Position numbers and translations under genes: made by a program. From contig JBCCZC010000090.1 in NCBI GenBank assembly GCA_039188505.1, positions 1 to 15,849 of the forward strand: a stretch of DNA of 15,849 nt. The letters run 5' to 3'. Positions 1-8,508 of this stretch are shown in pieces. Positions within the stretch are counted from its first letter, which is position 1. Every line of letters starts with the position of its first letter. The stretch is from JBCCZC01 sp039188505. GTDB taxonomy: Bacteria > Pseudomonadota > Gammaproteobacteria > Xanthomonadales > SZUA-38. Below the pieces are notes generated by a model that was not told the origin of the DNA, made no database searches, and worked only from the letters and a program-made list of their open reading frames with translations.

Positions 1-1074
1 GAAGAAGGGAATGTCCGGGATCGCCTTGGTGCGGATCTCCACCGCGCCGCCGCCGAAGCCCGCCGGAATATCGGCCGAGTAGCTCTTCGACACGACCACC
101 GAGCTGATGATGGAGGCGGGGAAGAGGTTCAGGGGAACGACGCGGCGCGTGGGATCCGGGCTCGGCACTGCGGCCGCGTTGAGGGCCGTGGTCGCGTAGC
201 GCTCGCCGAGTCCGCGAACGTAGATGAACTCTCCGTCGACCAGCGTCAGGCCCGTCACCCGCTTCAGCGCGCCGGCGGCGTCGCTGTCACCAGCGCGCGA
301 GATCTGCTCGGAGCCCAGCACGTTGGTCACGCCGGCCGAAGTCCGCTGCTCCTCGATCACCGAAGCCAGTGAGCCCTTGACGTAGGGCTCGAGGACCACG
401 AACTCCGGCAGCTCGAGGCCGGCCGGGACCAGTTCGATGTCGATGGCGGTCTCCTGACCGCTGACGATCTCGATGCCGTCCTGGGTCAGCGTCGCGTGGT
501 CGGCGTGCAGCACCGACAGGGAGTAGACGCCGACGTTCAGCTCGACCGAGAAGCGGCCGTCGTCATCGGTGGTCAGGTCGAGCGGGGTGCCGGAGATGAA
601 GACGCGCGCGTTCGGCACGGGTTCGCCCGTATCTGCGGAGAACACCAGCGCGCTGAGCGTCCCGGGGTCGCCGAGGATCAGCTCTTCCGCGCCGCTGCTC
701 GCGGTCCCGCCGGACTCGGTGGCCTTGTTGGAGCTCTCGATGTCGGTGGTGACGCGTCCGTCCGCGAGCGAACGGATGATGATCTGGGCGTTCTCGCCGG
801 GAACCAGGGACAGGGGAATGACAACGGTCTCGGAGGCGCCGGGCGGATCCAGCGCCACCTCGTGCCCTTCGGGCGTGAGCTCGAGGAAGACGGCACCGTT
901 CTCGTTCGTCGTCGCCGCGACCTCGCCATCGAGGCGAATCTCGACGCCAGCGGCCGGCGTCAGCGACTCGAAGACGAAGATCGACAGTTCAGCCTGGTCG
1001 TTCGATGCCGGTTCCTGTGCCGCCGAGACGGTAGCAAACAGAAGCCCGACCAGGGCCAGAAACCTCATAGACAT
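1..1074 (-). CDS. TonB-dependent receptor with N-terminal carboxypeptidase-regulatory-like domains (5' part, runs off the window)
   Basis: The reading frame stays open from an ATG at 1074 to base 1, giving 358 residues; the beta-barrel lies outside the window. Residues 1-19 look like a signal peptide (MSMRFL, then a hydrophobic run ending VSA-A). Two beta-sandwich segments follow at about 28-100 and 138-215; the second carries the typical DDDGRFSVEL turn of carboxypeptidase-regulatory-like domains. A possible TonB box (EFVV, 224-227) precedes a plug domain at about 240-350 with VIEEQRTSAGVTNVLGSEQI, LKRVTG and YVRGLGERY. Such receptors import scarce ligands across the outer membrane using TonB/ExbB energy. 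The start at 1074 is preferred over the in-frame ATG at 1068 because GGGGA lies about 8 bases upstream. A Pho box about 65 bases upstream suggests induction by phosphate starvation, so a phosphorus-containing ligand is an inference. The family call is firm; the ligand is unknown. Confidence 0.93.
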   Translation of the reverse strand, partial: MSMRFLALVGLLFATVSAAQEPASNDQAELSIFVFESLTPAAGVEIRLDGEVAATTNENGAVFLELTPEGHEVALDPPGASETVVIPLSLVPGENAQIIIRSLADGRVTTDIESSNKATESGGTASSGAEELILGDPGTLSALVFSADTGEPVPNARVFISGTPLDLTTDDDGRFSVELNVGVYSLSVLHADHATLTQDGIEIVSGQETAIDIELVPAGLELPEFVVLEPYVKGSLASVIEEQRTSAGVTNVLGSEQISRAGDSDAAGALKRVTGLTLVDGEFIYVRGLGERYATTALNAAAVPSPDPTRRVVPLNLFPASIISSVVVSKSYSADIPAGFGGGAVEIRTKAIPDIPFF

Positions 1075-1122
1075 GCAGCAATCCCCAGGGACAAGGGCGG
1101 TTGGGCGCCACCAAACCGGCGA

Positions 1123-1156
1123 AGCGTATTGCGCGACTATGACAGTTTTGTAACAG
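1123..1156 (-). promoter_or_regulatory. Pho box and phosphate-controlled promoter of the TonB-dependent receptor
   Basis: On the minus strand, 1156-1139 reads CTGTTACAAAACTGTCAT. These are two 7-base direct repeats (CTGTTAC, CTGTCAT) separated by AAAA, the exact 7-4-7 geometry of the PhoB site; the second half matches the consensus fully. Ten bases downstream lies TACGCT (1128-1123), a plausible weak -10, which is where the -10 sits when PhoB replaces the -35 contact. The start codon follows at 1074. The match is seen; control by PhoB is inferred. Confidence 0.75.
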
Positions 1157-1246
1157 CCGCCGACGTTAACTCGAATGAAGCTAACGCCGGCGTGTTGCGA
1201 GTAGATGAATCAGGCCGGCAACCGGGACGGTCGCCGACCGGGGGGG

Positions 1247-1843
1247 CTAGCGCTTGAAGAGTCCGCCGAGGAGGCCTGCGCCGCGGCTGGCGATGTCGCT
1301 GAAGTCGACGTCGCCGTCACCGTCGGCGTCGAGAAGCATGCCGATCATGCCGCTCGCCTCAGGCTGGCGGCTGCGGACGTTCTCCTGCTCACGTTCGAGC
1401 AGGCCGCCGAGGTCCGAGGCGCCAAGGCCCGATTCGCGCTTGGCCTTGCCGAGCGCCCCCATGACCAGCGGCGCCAGGGTGCTGAGCAGCTGGCCGGCGG
1501 TCGACGAATCGATTCCGGCCGCGGACGACACCCCCTTTTCGACCCGCTCTCGCTTTCCGCCGAAGATGTGGCCGAGGATCGCCGAGCCATCGGAGGAGCT
1601 GCCGCCGCCGAGCAGGTCGCCGAGCTGGCCGAGCACCGAGCCGTCGTGCTTGTCGAGCGCGCGGTCGAGCGCGCTGGCGCCATCCGAACTGGCGGCGACG
1701 TTGCGCTGGAGGCCGGCAAGAATCGTTGGCAGGGCTGCGGTGACGGCCTGCTGGGCGTTGCCCGCGTCGATGCCCAGCCCGCCGGCCAGTTTGCCAATGG
1801 CCTTCTCGTCGAGCTGGTCCATGATCGCGTCCATCAGGTTCAT
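1247..1843 (-). CDS. DUF937 (YidB-like) family protein with C-terminal EF-hand-type loop
   Basis: 198 residues with no signal peptide. The body (about 1-150) is the low-complexity helical pattern of DUF937/YidB proteins, with repeated LxxLxxLLGGG and an APLVMGALGKAK segment. Residues 172-183 form a calcium-loop pattern: Asp at 172, 174 and 176, Gly177, Val179, Asp183, as in EF-hand and dockerin loops. A Gly/Leu-rich tail (GAGLLGGLF) follows. The start has AGGAGAG 8 bases upstream. The gene begins 21 bases after the cyclase stop, so the two are almost certainly co-transcribed and this small protein may act with the cyclase. The biochemical function of DUF937 is not established. Calcium binding is inferred from the motif alone. 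Confidence 0.85.
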   Translation of the reverse strand: MNLMDAIMDQLDEKAIGKLAGGLGIDAGNAQQAVTAALPTILAGLQRNVAASSDGASALDRALDKHDGSVLGQLGDLLGGGSSSDGSAILGHIFGGKRERVEKGVSSAAGIDSSTAGQLLSTLAPLVMGALGKAKRESGLGASDLGGLLEREQENVRSRQPEASGMIGMLLDADGDGDVDFSDIASRGAGLLGGLFKR

Positions 1844-1864
1844 GTGGTTTCTCTCCTGCTTGAA

Positions 1865-4800
1865 TTAGAGTCCGCCGCGTCGTTTGACGCCCTGGTAGTA
1901 ATACGAGATGGCGCGATTCTCCATCACGTCTTCGAGAAAACTGGCCCGCAGCATCTGATCGCTGATGGCCTCGGCAGCGGCCTGGAGTGACTCGTAGGCC
2001 AGCGCGATCAGCTTGGCGGCGCGCTCGTCGCCCGCGTTCTCCAGGACCTCGAATACGGTCTGGTAGACACGGTAGGGCTGTTCCATGCCGTCGGAGCCCC
2101 GTTTGGCGAGGTGCGTGTATACCGGTTCGATCTTCGTCGTCGCCGATTCGCCGCGGCCCTGGCGCAGATCGAGCAGCGCCGACCCGGCCACCGTTTCCAT
2201 CAGCTTCGCCCGCTGGCCGAGCTGGGTCCGCACGCGGTTCGCGTTGCCGTAGGCGGCCGCGGCCGAGCCGTAGTCGCCGAGTTCCGCGAAGGCATGGCCG
2301 AGACTCGTGAGGACGACCGCAAGAAGTGACGGGTGATTGAGCTTCGACAGCGTCTTGGCCGCCTGAAGCCCGTACTGCTTGGCCTTCTCATTCTCGCCGA
2401 CGGCGTGTTCGAGCATGACCATACGGGCGTTGATCTCGGCCTGATCGTACGCCATGCCGAGCTCCTTCGCGTCCTCGAGCGCCTGCTGGTAGCAAAGGCG
2501 GGCCTTCTCGAAGGCGCCCAGGTGCAGGCACGCCTCACCCAGGAGCGTCAGCGACCGGAGCTGCCCGCCGCGATCGCCGATGGCCTGGCGGATACCCAGG
2601 CTCTTCTCGAAGAAGGCCTTGCCGCGTGAATAGTCGCCGCGCGCCACCGCGATCGAACCGTGTAGGTCGATCGTGACCGCCTCCTGGCGGCGATCGCCGA
2701 TCTGCCGCTGGATCTCCTCGGCCTGATCTGCCAGGTCGCTGGCCTCGTCGTGGTCGCCCAGGTCGAGGCGCGCCGAACCCATGCGTCGCAGGATTCGGGC
2801 TTCATTGCCGATGTTGCCGGTATCGCGCACGTGCTCGAGGGCCTGTTCGCAGTAGGCGAGGCAGCGCCTGAATTCGCCCGCGCGCTCCGCGTGTCTGGCC
2901 AGCGAGATCGTGACCTCGGTCTCGAAAGCCTTGTCGCCGGCGTTTCGCGCGAGCTTGAGCGCCGATTCCAGCTCGGCGCCGCCCTCGCGCGGATGACCGG
3001 CGCGAATCTCGACGAGTCCCAGACGCAGGCGGGCGCGAGCCTCCAGAACATGGCTGTTGGCGGCCTGGCCAAGCTCGATGGCCGAGCGCGCCAGGTCCCC
3101 GGCGGCATCGAGCCGTCCATGGGTGAACTGGTAGACCGATTGGAGAATGGAGATCTCGGCGCGAGCGGCGTGGTCGCCCATCTGCCGGGCGATGTCCTGC
3201 ATCGCGATGAGGTCGGCCTTGCGTCGGCTGCGGCTGGCGAGCCGGGCGTAGACCTCCTCGCGGCAGCGAAGCAGCATGAAGCGGCCTTCGAGGTCGCTCT
3301 CATCGATCAGCTCGAGGGCTCGACCGTAGTAGCGGGCCGCCTCCTGATTGCGGAAGAGGTGGTTGGCCCGGTGGCCCGCGAGAACCGAAAAGACGAGTTC
3401 CCGCTCACCGTCACCGGCGGCACGATAGTGGCGCGCGAGGTCCTCGTAGTGCGGCGAGAGCCCCTTGTGGGGTTCCGCCAGATCGACAACCCGCGTGTTC
3501 TCGAAATCGAAGCCCTCGCCGAGCTGACGCATCACCCAGTCGGCGGCGCCGAGGTGGATCTTGCGGCGCTGCGAGAAGAGCATTGAATCGTAGGCGACTT
3601 CCTGAGTCACCTGGTGCCCGAAACGGTAGATCAGTTCCGGATCGGTGGATTCCGTGTCGATGAGCTCCATGTCCGCGAGGGCGTCGAGATGCTCCTGAAT
3701 CTTCTCGACGTCGAACTCGCTGATCTCCTCGAGGACCTCCACGAGACCTTCGAAGGGAAAGGTCCGGCCGAACACCGACGCAACCTTCAACGTCAGCTGC
3801 TGGTCCGCTGAGAGCCGGTCCATCTTGGCGAGCAGCAGGCCGCGGACCGAGCCGGGCAGGGATTCGGTGCGTTCCGTGAGGTCCGTCGAGACCCGACAGC
3901 GGTTGTGGCCGGCTTTCTCGTCCTTCCACACCTCGACGAGGCTCTGGTCAGACAGCGCCCGCACAAGCTCCTCGATGATGAAGGGCGTGCCCTCGGAGCG
4001 CGCGGAGATGAACTGCAGCAGCCGATTGGGCACGTGCTCGGTGCTCAGGTGGAGCCGGTCGGCGAGCATCGCCACAATGTCGTCGGTTTCGAGCGGCCGC
4101 GGTTCGAGCGTGTGGGTATTGTCCCGTTCCGCGAGCTTCGTCCAGAGCTGTGCGCCTTCGCTGTCACGCTCCATCGGACGCGCCGCGAGGCCGACGAGCA
4201 TCGGGCGCCCCTTGACGCAGTGCTGCGAGATCAGATGTTCGAGAAGTGCCCAGGAGCGGGAGTCGAGCCACTGGACATCGTCCATGACGATGACCATCGG
4301 CCGGCTGCTCAGCCAGGCGCTGAGCACGGAATCCGTCAGATTGAGGATGCTCTGCTGATGAAGCTCCGCGTCGAGCTTGATCTCCGGCGCGTCGTCCGGG
4401 ATGTGAAGCCCGAGCGGTTCGGCGAGGAGCGAGATCTGATCGACCAGCGACGGCGTCAGTTCGGCGACCAGGCTACGTACGGCGCTGTAGCGAATGGCCG
4501 GATCGGTCTCGCTCTCGATGCCGTAGAAGCCCTCGAAGACCGTCTGCCAGGCGCGGAGCGACACGTCGCGTTCCGTACTGCGCCCCGCGCCGTGAAGTAC
4601 GGGCAGGCCCTGGATCTTGGCCTGCATCTCCAGCTCCTTCAGGAGCCGTGACTTGCCGAGTCCAGTGCCGGCATGGATCAGCACGAGCCCCCCGTCCCCC
4701 TCGCGGAGGTTGCCGAGGTGCTCCTTGAGGACGCCGACCTCGTCCTCCCGGCCAAAGACCCGCCGGGGTGGCCGGAAGGTCCCGCTGATGAGCCTCGAGG

Positions 4801-6067
4801 TCAGCTTTTCGTCGTTCGGCTGGAAGACCTTGATCGGGTCCTGCTTACCCTTGACCTCGATGGGCTCCAGGCGTTCGATCTGAACCTTCTCGCGGGCGGC
4901 CTTGTAGGTCGTTTCGTCGCAGAGCACGTTGCCCAGCCCCGCGGCCTTCATGAGCCGTGCGGAGAGGTTGACGGTGTCGCCCATCACCGTGTACTCGAAG
5001 CGCCGCTCGCTCCCGACAGGCCCGGCGAAGATCACACCGGTGGTCACACCGATGGCCACCGGGCGCTGCATGCGGCGCGACACGGCCTGGATCTCGAGGG
5101 CGGCCTTCACGCCGCGGATCGCATCGTCGGAATGCGCCAGCGGGGGCGCCCCGAACAGCGCCATGATCACCGTACCCTTGTCGTCGACTGCGACCTTGTT
5201 GAGGCTGCCTTCGAAGCGGTAGAGGGTACGTTGGACGGCCCGCACGATCTCGTGGAAGGCCTCCTGGTCTTCCGGATCCTCGTGGGCGATCTCGGTGGTG
5301 CCAATGAACAGTACGGTCATCGGCCGCAGGACGCAGAGCCAGCCGCGATCCTGGGTCTCGAGCCAGCCGAGCACGGCGCCCGGCACGAACCGGCGCAGCG
5401 TCTTCTCGACCTGGTCGAAGTTCTCGAGCTTGGGAAAGGCGACGGTCTGGACCTTGCGCGGTTCGATCGGGTCGGGATGCGCGACGTCGATGGCTTCGGG
5501 ACTCGCGACGATCTCGCCCGGCGACGCCTGGCTCTCGCCGGCCGCGGCCTGGCGCAGCGGGTCGCCGGCGATCACGTACTCCCAGCGCCCGAGCAGGCCG
5601 CCGACCTCCATGGCCAGTACGTCGCCGACGCCGATGCCGATCTTGATGGCGAGCGAAACCGGTCCGACGGACGACTCCAGCGTGCCCATGTTCATGACGA
5701 TTTCCTGCAGGCCCTCGGCGGCCTGCATGGCCCGCCGCGTGGCCTTTGGAAGACCGTCCTTGCCGGAAGGAAACAGGACCATGAGGGCGTCACCGCTGAA
5801 CTTGACGACCTCGCCGGATTCGGCCTCGAGGCGGTCGATCAGGACGGTGAAGAACTCGTTGAGCAGCCGGGTCAGCTCCTCCGGGCCTTCCTTGCCCGCT
5901 TCCGCGAGCTTCTCCGTGAGCGGGGTGAAGCCGGAAATGTCGGCGAACAGGATAGCCCCGCTCACCACGTCCGAGTCGGCATGTTCTTCCCAGAAGGGAT
6001 CCGCGATGATCTTCCGCGCCAGGTGCGGCGGGATGAACGGCAGCAGTCGGTGCAGCCTGAGTTCCAC
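1865..6067 (-). CDS. Soluble-adenylyl-cyclase-like class III cyclase: two cyclase domains, NTPase, TPR-like repeats
   Basis: 1400 residues, predicted to make cyclic AMP from ATP in the cytoplasm. C1 (about 36-190) has FADISGF with metal-binding Asp43, and KFSGD with Lys89 and second metal Asp93. C2 (about 250-415) has SLNKV..DDKG (Lys291) and EYTVMGDTVNLSAR with Thr360, Asn367 and Arg371. These match from memory the ATP-selecting Lys/Thr and transition-state Asn/Arg of mammalian soluble adenylyl cyclase (K334, T405, N412, R416). C2 lacks the metal Asp (FIGTTEI), so one asymmetric catalytic site is expected. An NTPase follows: Walker A GTGLGKS (467-473), Walker B MVIVMDD (591-597), then QWLDSRSW. 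A winged-helix-like stretch precedes TPR-type helical repeats at about 880-1390. The start is GTG at 6067, the only start codon after the in-frame upstream stop, with a weak ribosome site. What triggers it is unknown. Confidence 0.92.
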   Translation of the reverse strand: MELRLHRLLPFIPPHLARKIIADPFWEEHADSDVVSGAILFADISGFTPLTEKLAEAGKEGPEELTRLLNEFFTVLIDRLEAESGEVVKFSGDALMVLFPSGKDGLPKATRRAMQAAEGLQEIVMNMGTLESSVGPVSLAIKIGIGVGDVLAMEVGGLLGRWEYVIAGDPLRQAAAGESQASPGEIVASPEAIDVAHPDPIEPRKVQTVAFPKLENFDQVEKTLRRFVPGAVLGWLETQDRGWLCVLRPMTVLFIGTTEIAHEDPEDQEAFHEIVRAVQRTLYRFEGSLNKVAVDDKGTVIMALFGAPPLAHSDDAIRGVKAALEIQAVSRRMQRPVAIGVTTGVIFAGPVGSERRFEYTVMGDTVNLSARLMKAAGLGNVLCDETTYKAAREKVQIERLEPIEVKGKQDPIKVFQPNDEKLTSRLISGTFRPPRRVFGREDEVGVLKEHLGNLREGDGGLVLIHAGTGLGKSRLLKELEMQAKIQGLPVLHGAGRSTERDVSLRAWQTVFEGFYGIESETDPAIRYSAVRSLVAELTPSLVDQISLLAEPLGLHIPDDAPEIKLDAELHQQSILNLTDSVLSAWLSSRPMVIVMDDVQWLDSRSWALLEHLISQHCVKGRPMLVGLAARPMERDSEGAQLWTKLAERDNTHTLEPRPLETDDIVAMLADRLHLSTEHVPNRLLQFISARSEGTPFIIEELVRALSDQSLVEVWKDEKAGHNRCRVSTDLTERTESLPGSVRGLLLAKMDRLSADQQLTLKVASVFGRTFPFEGLVEVLEEISEFDVEKIQEHLDALADMELIDTESTDPELIYRFGHQVTQEVAYDSMLFSQRRKIHLGAADWVMRQLGEGFDFENTRVVDLAEPHKGLSPHYEDLARHYRAAGDGERELVFSVLAGHRANHLFRNQEAARYYGRALELIDESDLEGRFMLLRCREEVYARLASRSRRKADLIAMQDIARQMGDHAARAEISILQSVYQFTHGRLDAAGDLARSAIELGQAANSHVLEARARLRLGLVEIRAGHPREGGAELESALKLARNAGDKAFETEVTISLARHAERAGEFRRCLAYCEQALEHVRDTGNIGNEARILRRMGSARLDLGDHDEASDLADQAEEIQRQIGDRRQEAVTIDLHGSIAVARGDYSRGKAFFEKSLGIRQAIGDRGGQLRSLTLLGEACLHLGAFEKARLCYQQALEDAKELGMAYDQAEINARMVMLEHAVGENEKAKQYGLQAAKTLSKLNHPSLLAVVLTSLGHAFAELGDYGSAAAAYGNANRVRTQLGQRAKLMETVAGSALLDLRQGRGESATTKIEPVYTHLAKRGSDGMEQPYRVYQTVFEVLENAGDERAAKLIALAYESLQAAAEAISDQMLRASFLEDVMENRAISYYYQGVKRRGGL

Positions 6068-6137
6068 GCTTCGGCTTATGTCCTTGCCAGCAAGGCGGGG
6101 TGCGGTCGCGACCGACTGCCCCTCCGCGTCGTCGATG

Positions 6138-6177
6138 GCTCCGGTCGTGGCCGGAGCGTTCTCCCTGCCGCATTATG
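6138..6177 (-). promoter_or_regulatory. Possible promoter and leader hairpin before the cyclase gene
   Basis: The 154 bases between the dehydrogenase stop and the cyclase start contain CATAAT (6177-6172, minus strand), a good -10 hexamer. The best -35 is poor (GTGCCA, 18-base spacer). Just downstream lies an inverted repeat with 7-base arms, GCTCCGG/CCGGAGC (6138-6144 and 6151-6157), and a 6-base loop. It has no U tract, so it is not a standard terminator. The cyclase may have its own promoter or be read through from the dehydrogenase. Confidence 0.3.
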
Positions 6178-6221
6178 CACGAGCGCGCAGAGCGATGGCA
6201 CCGACCCGCTCGGGCCGCCGC

Positions 6222-7025
6222 TCAGGAACGGCGATCGAGCAGGCCCATGAGTCGCCGAGTCGCGGTCTCGTAGCTGCCTGGCAGCAGCCGCTGCATGGCG
6301 TCGAGGAAACGCGCGTCGCTGCCCAGCACGAGCCTCGTGTCGCGCTGTTCGATCGCTTTGGCAATGCGGGAGGCGGCTTCCTGGGACGACAGCCGAGCGG
6401 CCTTCTCGAAGGCGGCTGCCGGGTCGCGGCCCTTGCCCGTCGGCCAGTCGTGGATGCGGCCGTTGCGCACGATGTTGGTCCGAACACCGCCCGGGCAGAC
6501 GACGAGGACGTTCATGCGGCCCTCGGTTTCCTGCCGGAGCGATTCCGCGAACCCGCGGATGGCGAATTTGCTCGCGTTGTACGCCGACTGCGTCGGGACG
6601 CCCACGATGCCGAAAACGGAGGAGATGAACACCTGCATGCCGCCGCCCGCCGCGAGCATCGACGGCAGGAAGGCCTTGCAGCCGTAGACCATGCCCCAGA
6701 AATTCACCTGCATGACCCAGTCGAGGTCCTCGAGGGCCATGTCCTCGACCTTCACCGCCAGATTCACCCCGGCGTTGTGCACGACCAGGTCCGGCGCGCC
6801 CAGCACCTCCGTTACCTCACCGGCGAAGGCCTCGACGGCTTCGCGGGAGCGGACGTCAACCGCGCTGCCGAAGGCGTCCGTCAGTGCCTCGCCGGTGGCG
6901 GCAACGCCGGCCTCGTCGAGATCGCAGATGGCAAGGCGGTAGCCGCGCCGGTCCAGTTCGAGGGCCAGGTCGCGGCCAATGCCGGAGGCGGCACCGGTGA
7001 CGACGGCGACGGGTTTCGAGGACAA
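6222..7025 (-). CDS. Short-chain dehydrogenase/reductase (SDR) family oxidoreductase
   Basis: 267 residues, classical SDR length. The Rossmann motif TGAASGIG is at 10-17. Asp35 at the end of strand 2 (CDLD) favours NAD(H) over NADP(H). NAG is at 84-86, and the catalytic set is Asn108, Ser136, Tyr149 and Lys153 (YNASK), with the usual 13-residue Ser-Tyr spacing. A PGGVRTNI segment follows at about 177-184. The substrate cannot be read. The start is TTG at 7025, chosen because AAGGAG lies 8 bases upstream and the nucleotide fold begins only a few residues in; no ATG fits. The gene is divergent from cysS, and the cyclase follows 154 bases downstream on the same strand. No functional link to the cyclase is evident. 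Confidence 0.92.
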   Translation of the reverse strand: MSSKPVAVVTGAASGIGRDLALELDRRGYRLAICDLDEAGVAATGEALTDAFGSAVDVRSREAVEAFAGEVTEVLGAPDLVVHNAGVNLAVKVEDMALEDLDWVMQVNFWGMVYGCKAFLPSMLAAGGGMQVFISSVFGIVGVPTQSAYNASKFAIRGFAESLRQETEGRMNVLVVCPGGVRTNIVRNGRIHDWPTGKGRDPAAAFEKAARLSSQEAASRIAKAIEQRDTRLVLGSDARFLDAMQRLLPGSYETATRRLMGLLDRRS

Positions 7026-7060
7026 AGGGATGACTCCTTGGTTGAGATGGTCGAATGGTC

Positions 7061-7089
7061 TTGCGACGAACCGTCGCTGGCCATACCTT
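7061..7089 (+). promoter_or_regulatory. Probable sigma-70 promoter of cysS-sufE
   Basis: TTGCGA (7061-7066), a 17-base spacer and TACCTT (7084-7089) lie 30 bases before the cysS ATG, in the 94-base gap shared with the divergent dehydrogenase. The predicted leader is about 24 bases, too short for a T-box or riboswitch. Each hexamer matches about four of six consensus positions, so this is a moderate call. Confidence 0.4.
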
Positions 7090-7119
7090 CACACCTCTGG
7101 ACATAGCGATGTGAGCGGC

Positions 7120-8508
7120 ATGGCCCTACGACTCTACAACACTCTGACGCGCGCGAAAGACACCTTCGAACCGCTCGACCCGAATCGCGTCACGGTGTAC
7201 GTCTGTGGGCCGACGGTCTACAACTACGCCCACATCGGCAACGCGCGCCCGCCGGTCGTCTTCGACATTCTATTTCGCCTGCTGCAGCACCTGTATCCGC
7301 AGGTGGCCTATGCGCGAAACATCACGGACATCGACGACAAGATCATGAAGAAGGCCGAGGACGAGGGCGAGACGATCGAGACGATCGCCCTGCGCTACGC
7401 CGATGCCTACCGTGAAGACGTGCGCGCGCTCAACGTGCTCGACCCAACGATCGAGCCGCATGCGACCCAGCACATCGACGGCATGATCCGCATGATGCAG
7501 ACCCTCATCGACGGCGGCTTCGCCTATGCGAGCGAAGGTCACGTCCTCTTCGACGTGACCGCCTACGACACCTATGGCCACCTGTCGGGACGATCCCTCG
7601 ACGAGATGGTGGCCGGTGCCCGCGTCGAGGTGGCCGATTACAAGCGACACCCGGGCGACTTCATTCTGTGGAAACCCTCCACGCCCGAGCAGCCCGGCTG
7701 GGAGAGCCCCTGGGGCCGGGGGCGCCCGGGCTGGCACCTCGAGTGCTCGGTCATGGCCGAGGAGCATCTCGGCGAGACCATCGATATCCACGGCGGCGGG
7801 ATCGATCTGGTGTTTCCGCACCACGAGAACGAGGTTGCCCAGAGCTGCTGTGCGCATGGCGGCAAGCCGCTGGCACGCTACTGGATGCACAACGGCTTCC
7901 TGACCATGGAAGCCGACAAGATGTCGAAGTCGATCGGCAACGTGGTCCTGATCCGGGAGCTGCGGGAGCAGTACCGGGGCGAGGTGCTGCGCCTCGTCCT
8001 GATGACCGCTCACTACCGACAGCCGCTCGACTGGTCCCGTAATGTGGTCATGCAGTCGCGGCGAACGCTCGACCGCGGCTACCGCTGCCTCCACGAACTC
8101 CGGACTGTCGAGGCCGCCGACGTGGCGCCGCCGCCAGCTCTCGTCGAGGCGCTGGAGGACGATCTGAATACGCCGCGCGCGCTCAGCGTGGTCTCGGACC
8201 TCGTCGGCCAGGCCAATCGAGCCACTGACGACGACGAGCGCGCTCACCTGAAGGGGCTGCTGCTGGCGTCCGGGCAGCTGCTCGGCCTCTATCAGGCCAA
8301 TCCGGAAGCCTGGCTCAAGGGCGAGGTGGCCGAGGGCGCCGACGAGGGCGTCGACACGTCGTCGATCGATGCACTCCTCGCCGAGCGCCAGGCCGCCCGC
8401 GAGGCGCGAGATTTCGCGACGGCGGATCGTATCCGCGATGAGCTGGCCGCCCAGGGCATCACGATCGAGGATCGACCCGACGGCACGGCGGAGTGGAGAA
8501 AGCAGTGA
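7120..8508 (+). CDS. cysS: Cysteinyl-tRNA synthetase
   Basis: 462 residues, close to the 461 of the E. coli enzyme. It charges tRNA-Cys with cysteine. Zinc ligands are all present: Cys29 (VYVCGPT), Cys209, His234 and Glu238, the last two within FPHHENE. The class I signature HIGH appears as HIGN (38-41), the usual form in this family, and KMSKS is at 267-271. The C-terminal helical DALR-type domain includes EDDLNTPRAL. The ATG at 7120 is chosen because homologous sequence begins at LRLYNTLTR. A GTG at 7111 would add three residues. Neither start has a clear ribosome site. Its stop overlaps the sufE start, so the two are translationally coupled. Confidence 0.97.
   Translation: MALRLYNTLTRAKDTFEPLDPNRVTVYVCGPTVYNYAHIGNARPPVVFDILFRLLQHLYPQVAYARNITDIDDKIMKKAEDEGETIETIALRYADAYREDVRALNVLDPTIEPHATQHIDGMIRMMQTLIDGGFAYASEGHVLFDVTAYDTYGHLSGRSLDEMVAGARVEVADYKRHPGDFILWKPSTPEQPGWESPWGRGRPGWHLECSVMAEEHLGETIDIHGGGIDLVFPHHENEVAQSCCAHGGKPLARYWMHNGFLTMEADKMSKSIGNVVLIRELREQYRGEVLRLVLMTAHYRQPLDWSRNVVMQSRRTLDRGYRCLHELRTVEAADVAPPPALVEALEDDLNTPRALSVVSDLVGQANRATDDDERAHLKGLLLASGQLLGLYQANPEAWLKGEVAEGADEGVDTSSIDALLAERQAAREARDFATADRIRDELAAQGITIEDRPDGTAEWRKQ

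Noticed and set aside
1184..1193. ACGCCGGCGT palindrome between the DUF937 gene and the Pho box
   Set aside because: A 10-base palindrome is expected by chance in such GC-rich DNA and is not tied to any promoter element.
4673..6250. Long plus-strand open frame (525 codons) opposite the cyclase
   Set aside because: It is antisense to a gene with many confirmed motifs. Its translation is rich in Arg/Gly/Asp/His with no domain, as expected from mirrored GC-rich codons.
5295..7106. 603-codon plus-strand open frame spanning the cyclase start and the dehydrogenase
   Set aside because: It covers two real minus-strand genes and the gap between them. The translation is Ser/Arg/Pro-rich with no motif.
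7270..8247. 325-codon minus-strand frame
   Set aside because: Opposite cysS, which has all its catalytic motifs; no independent support.
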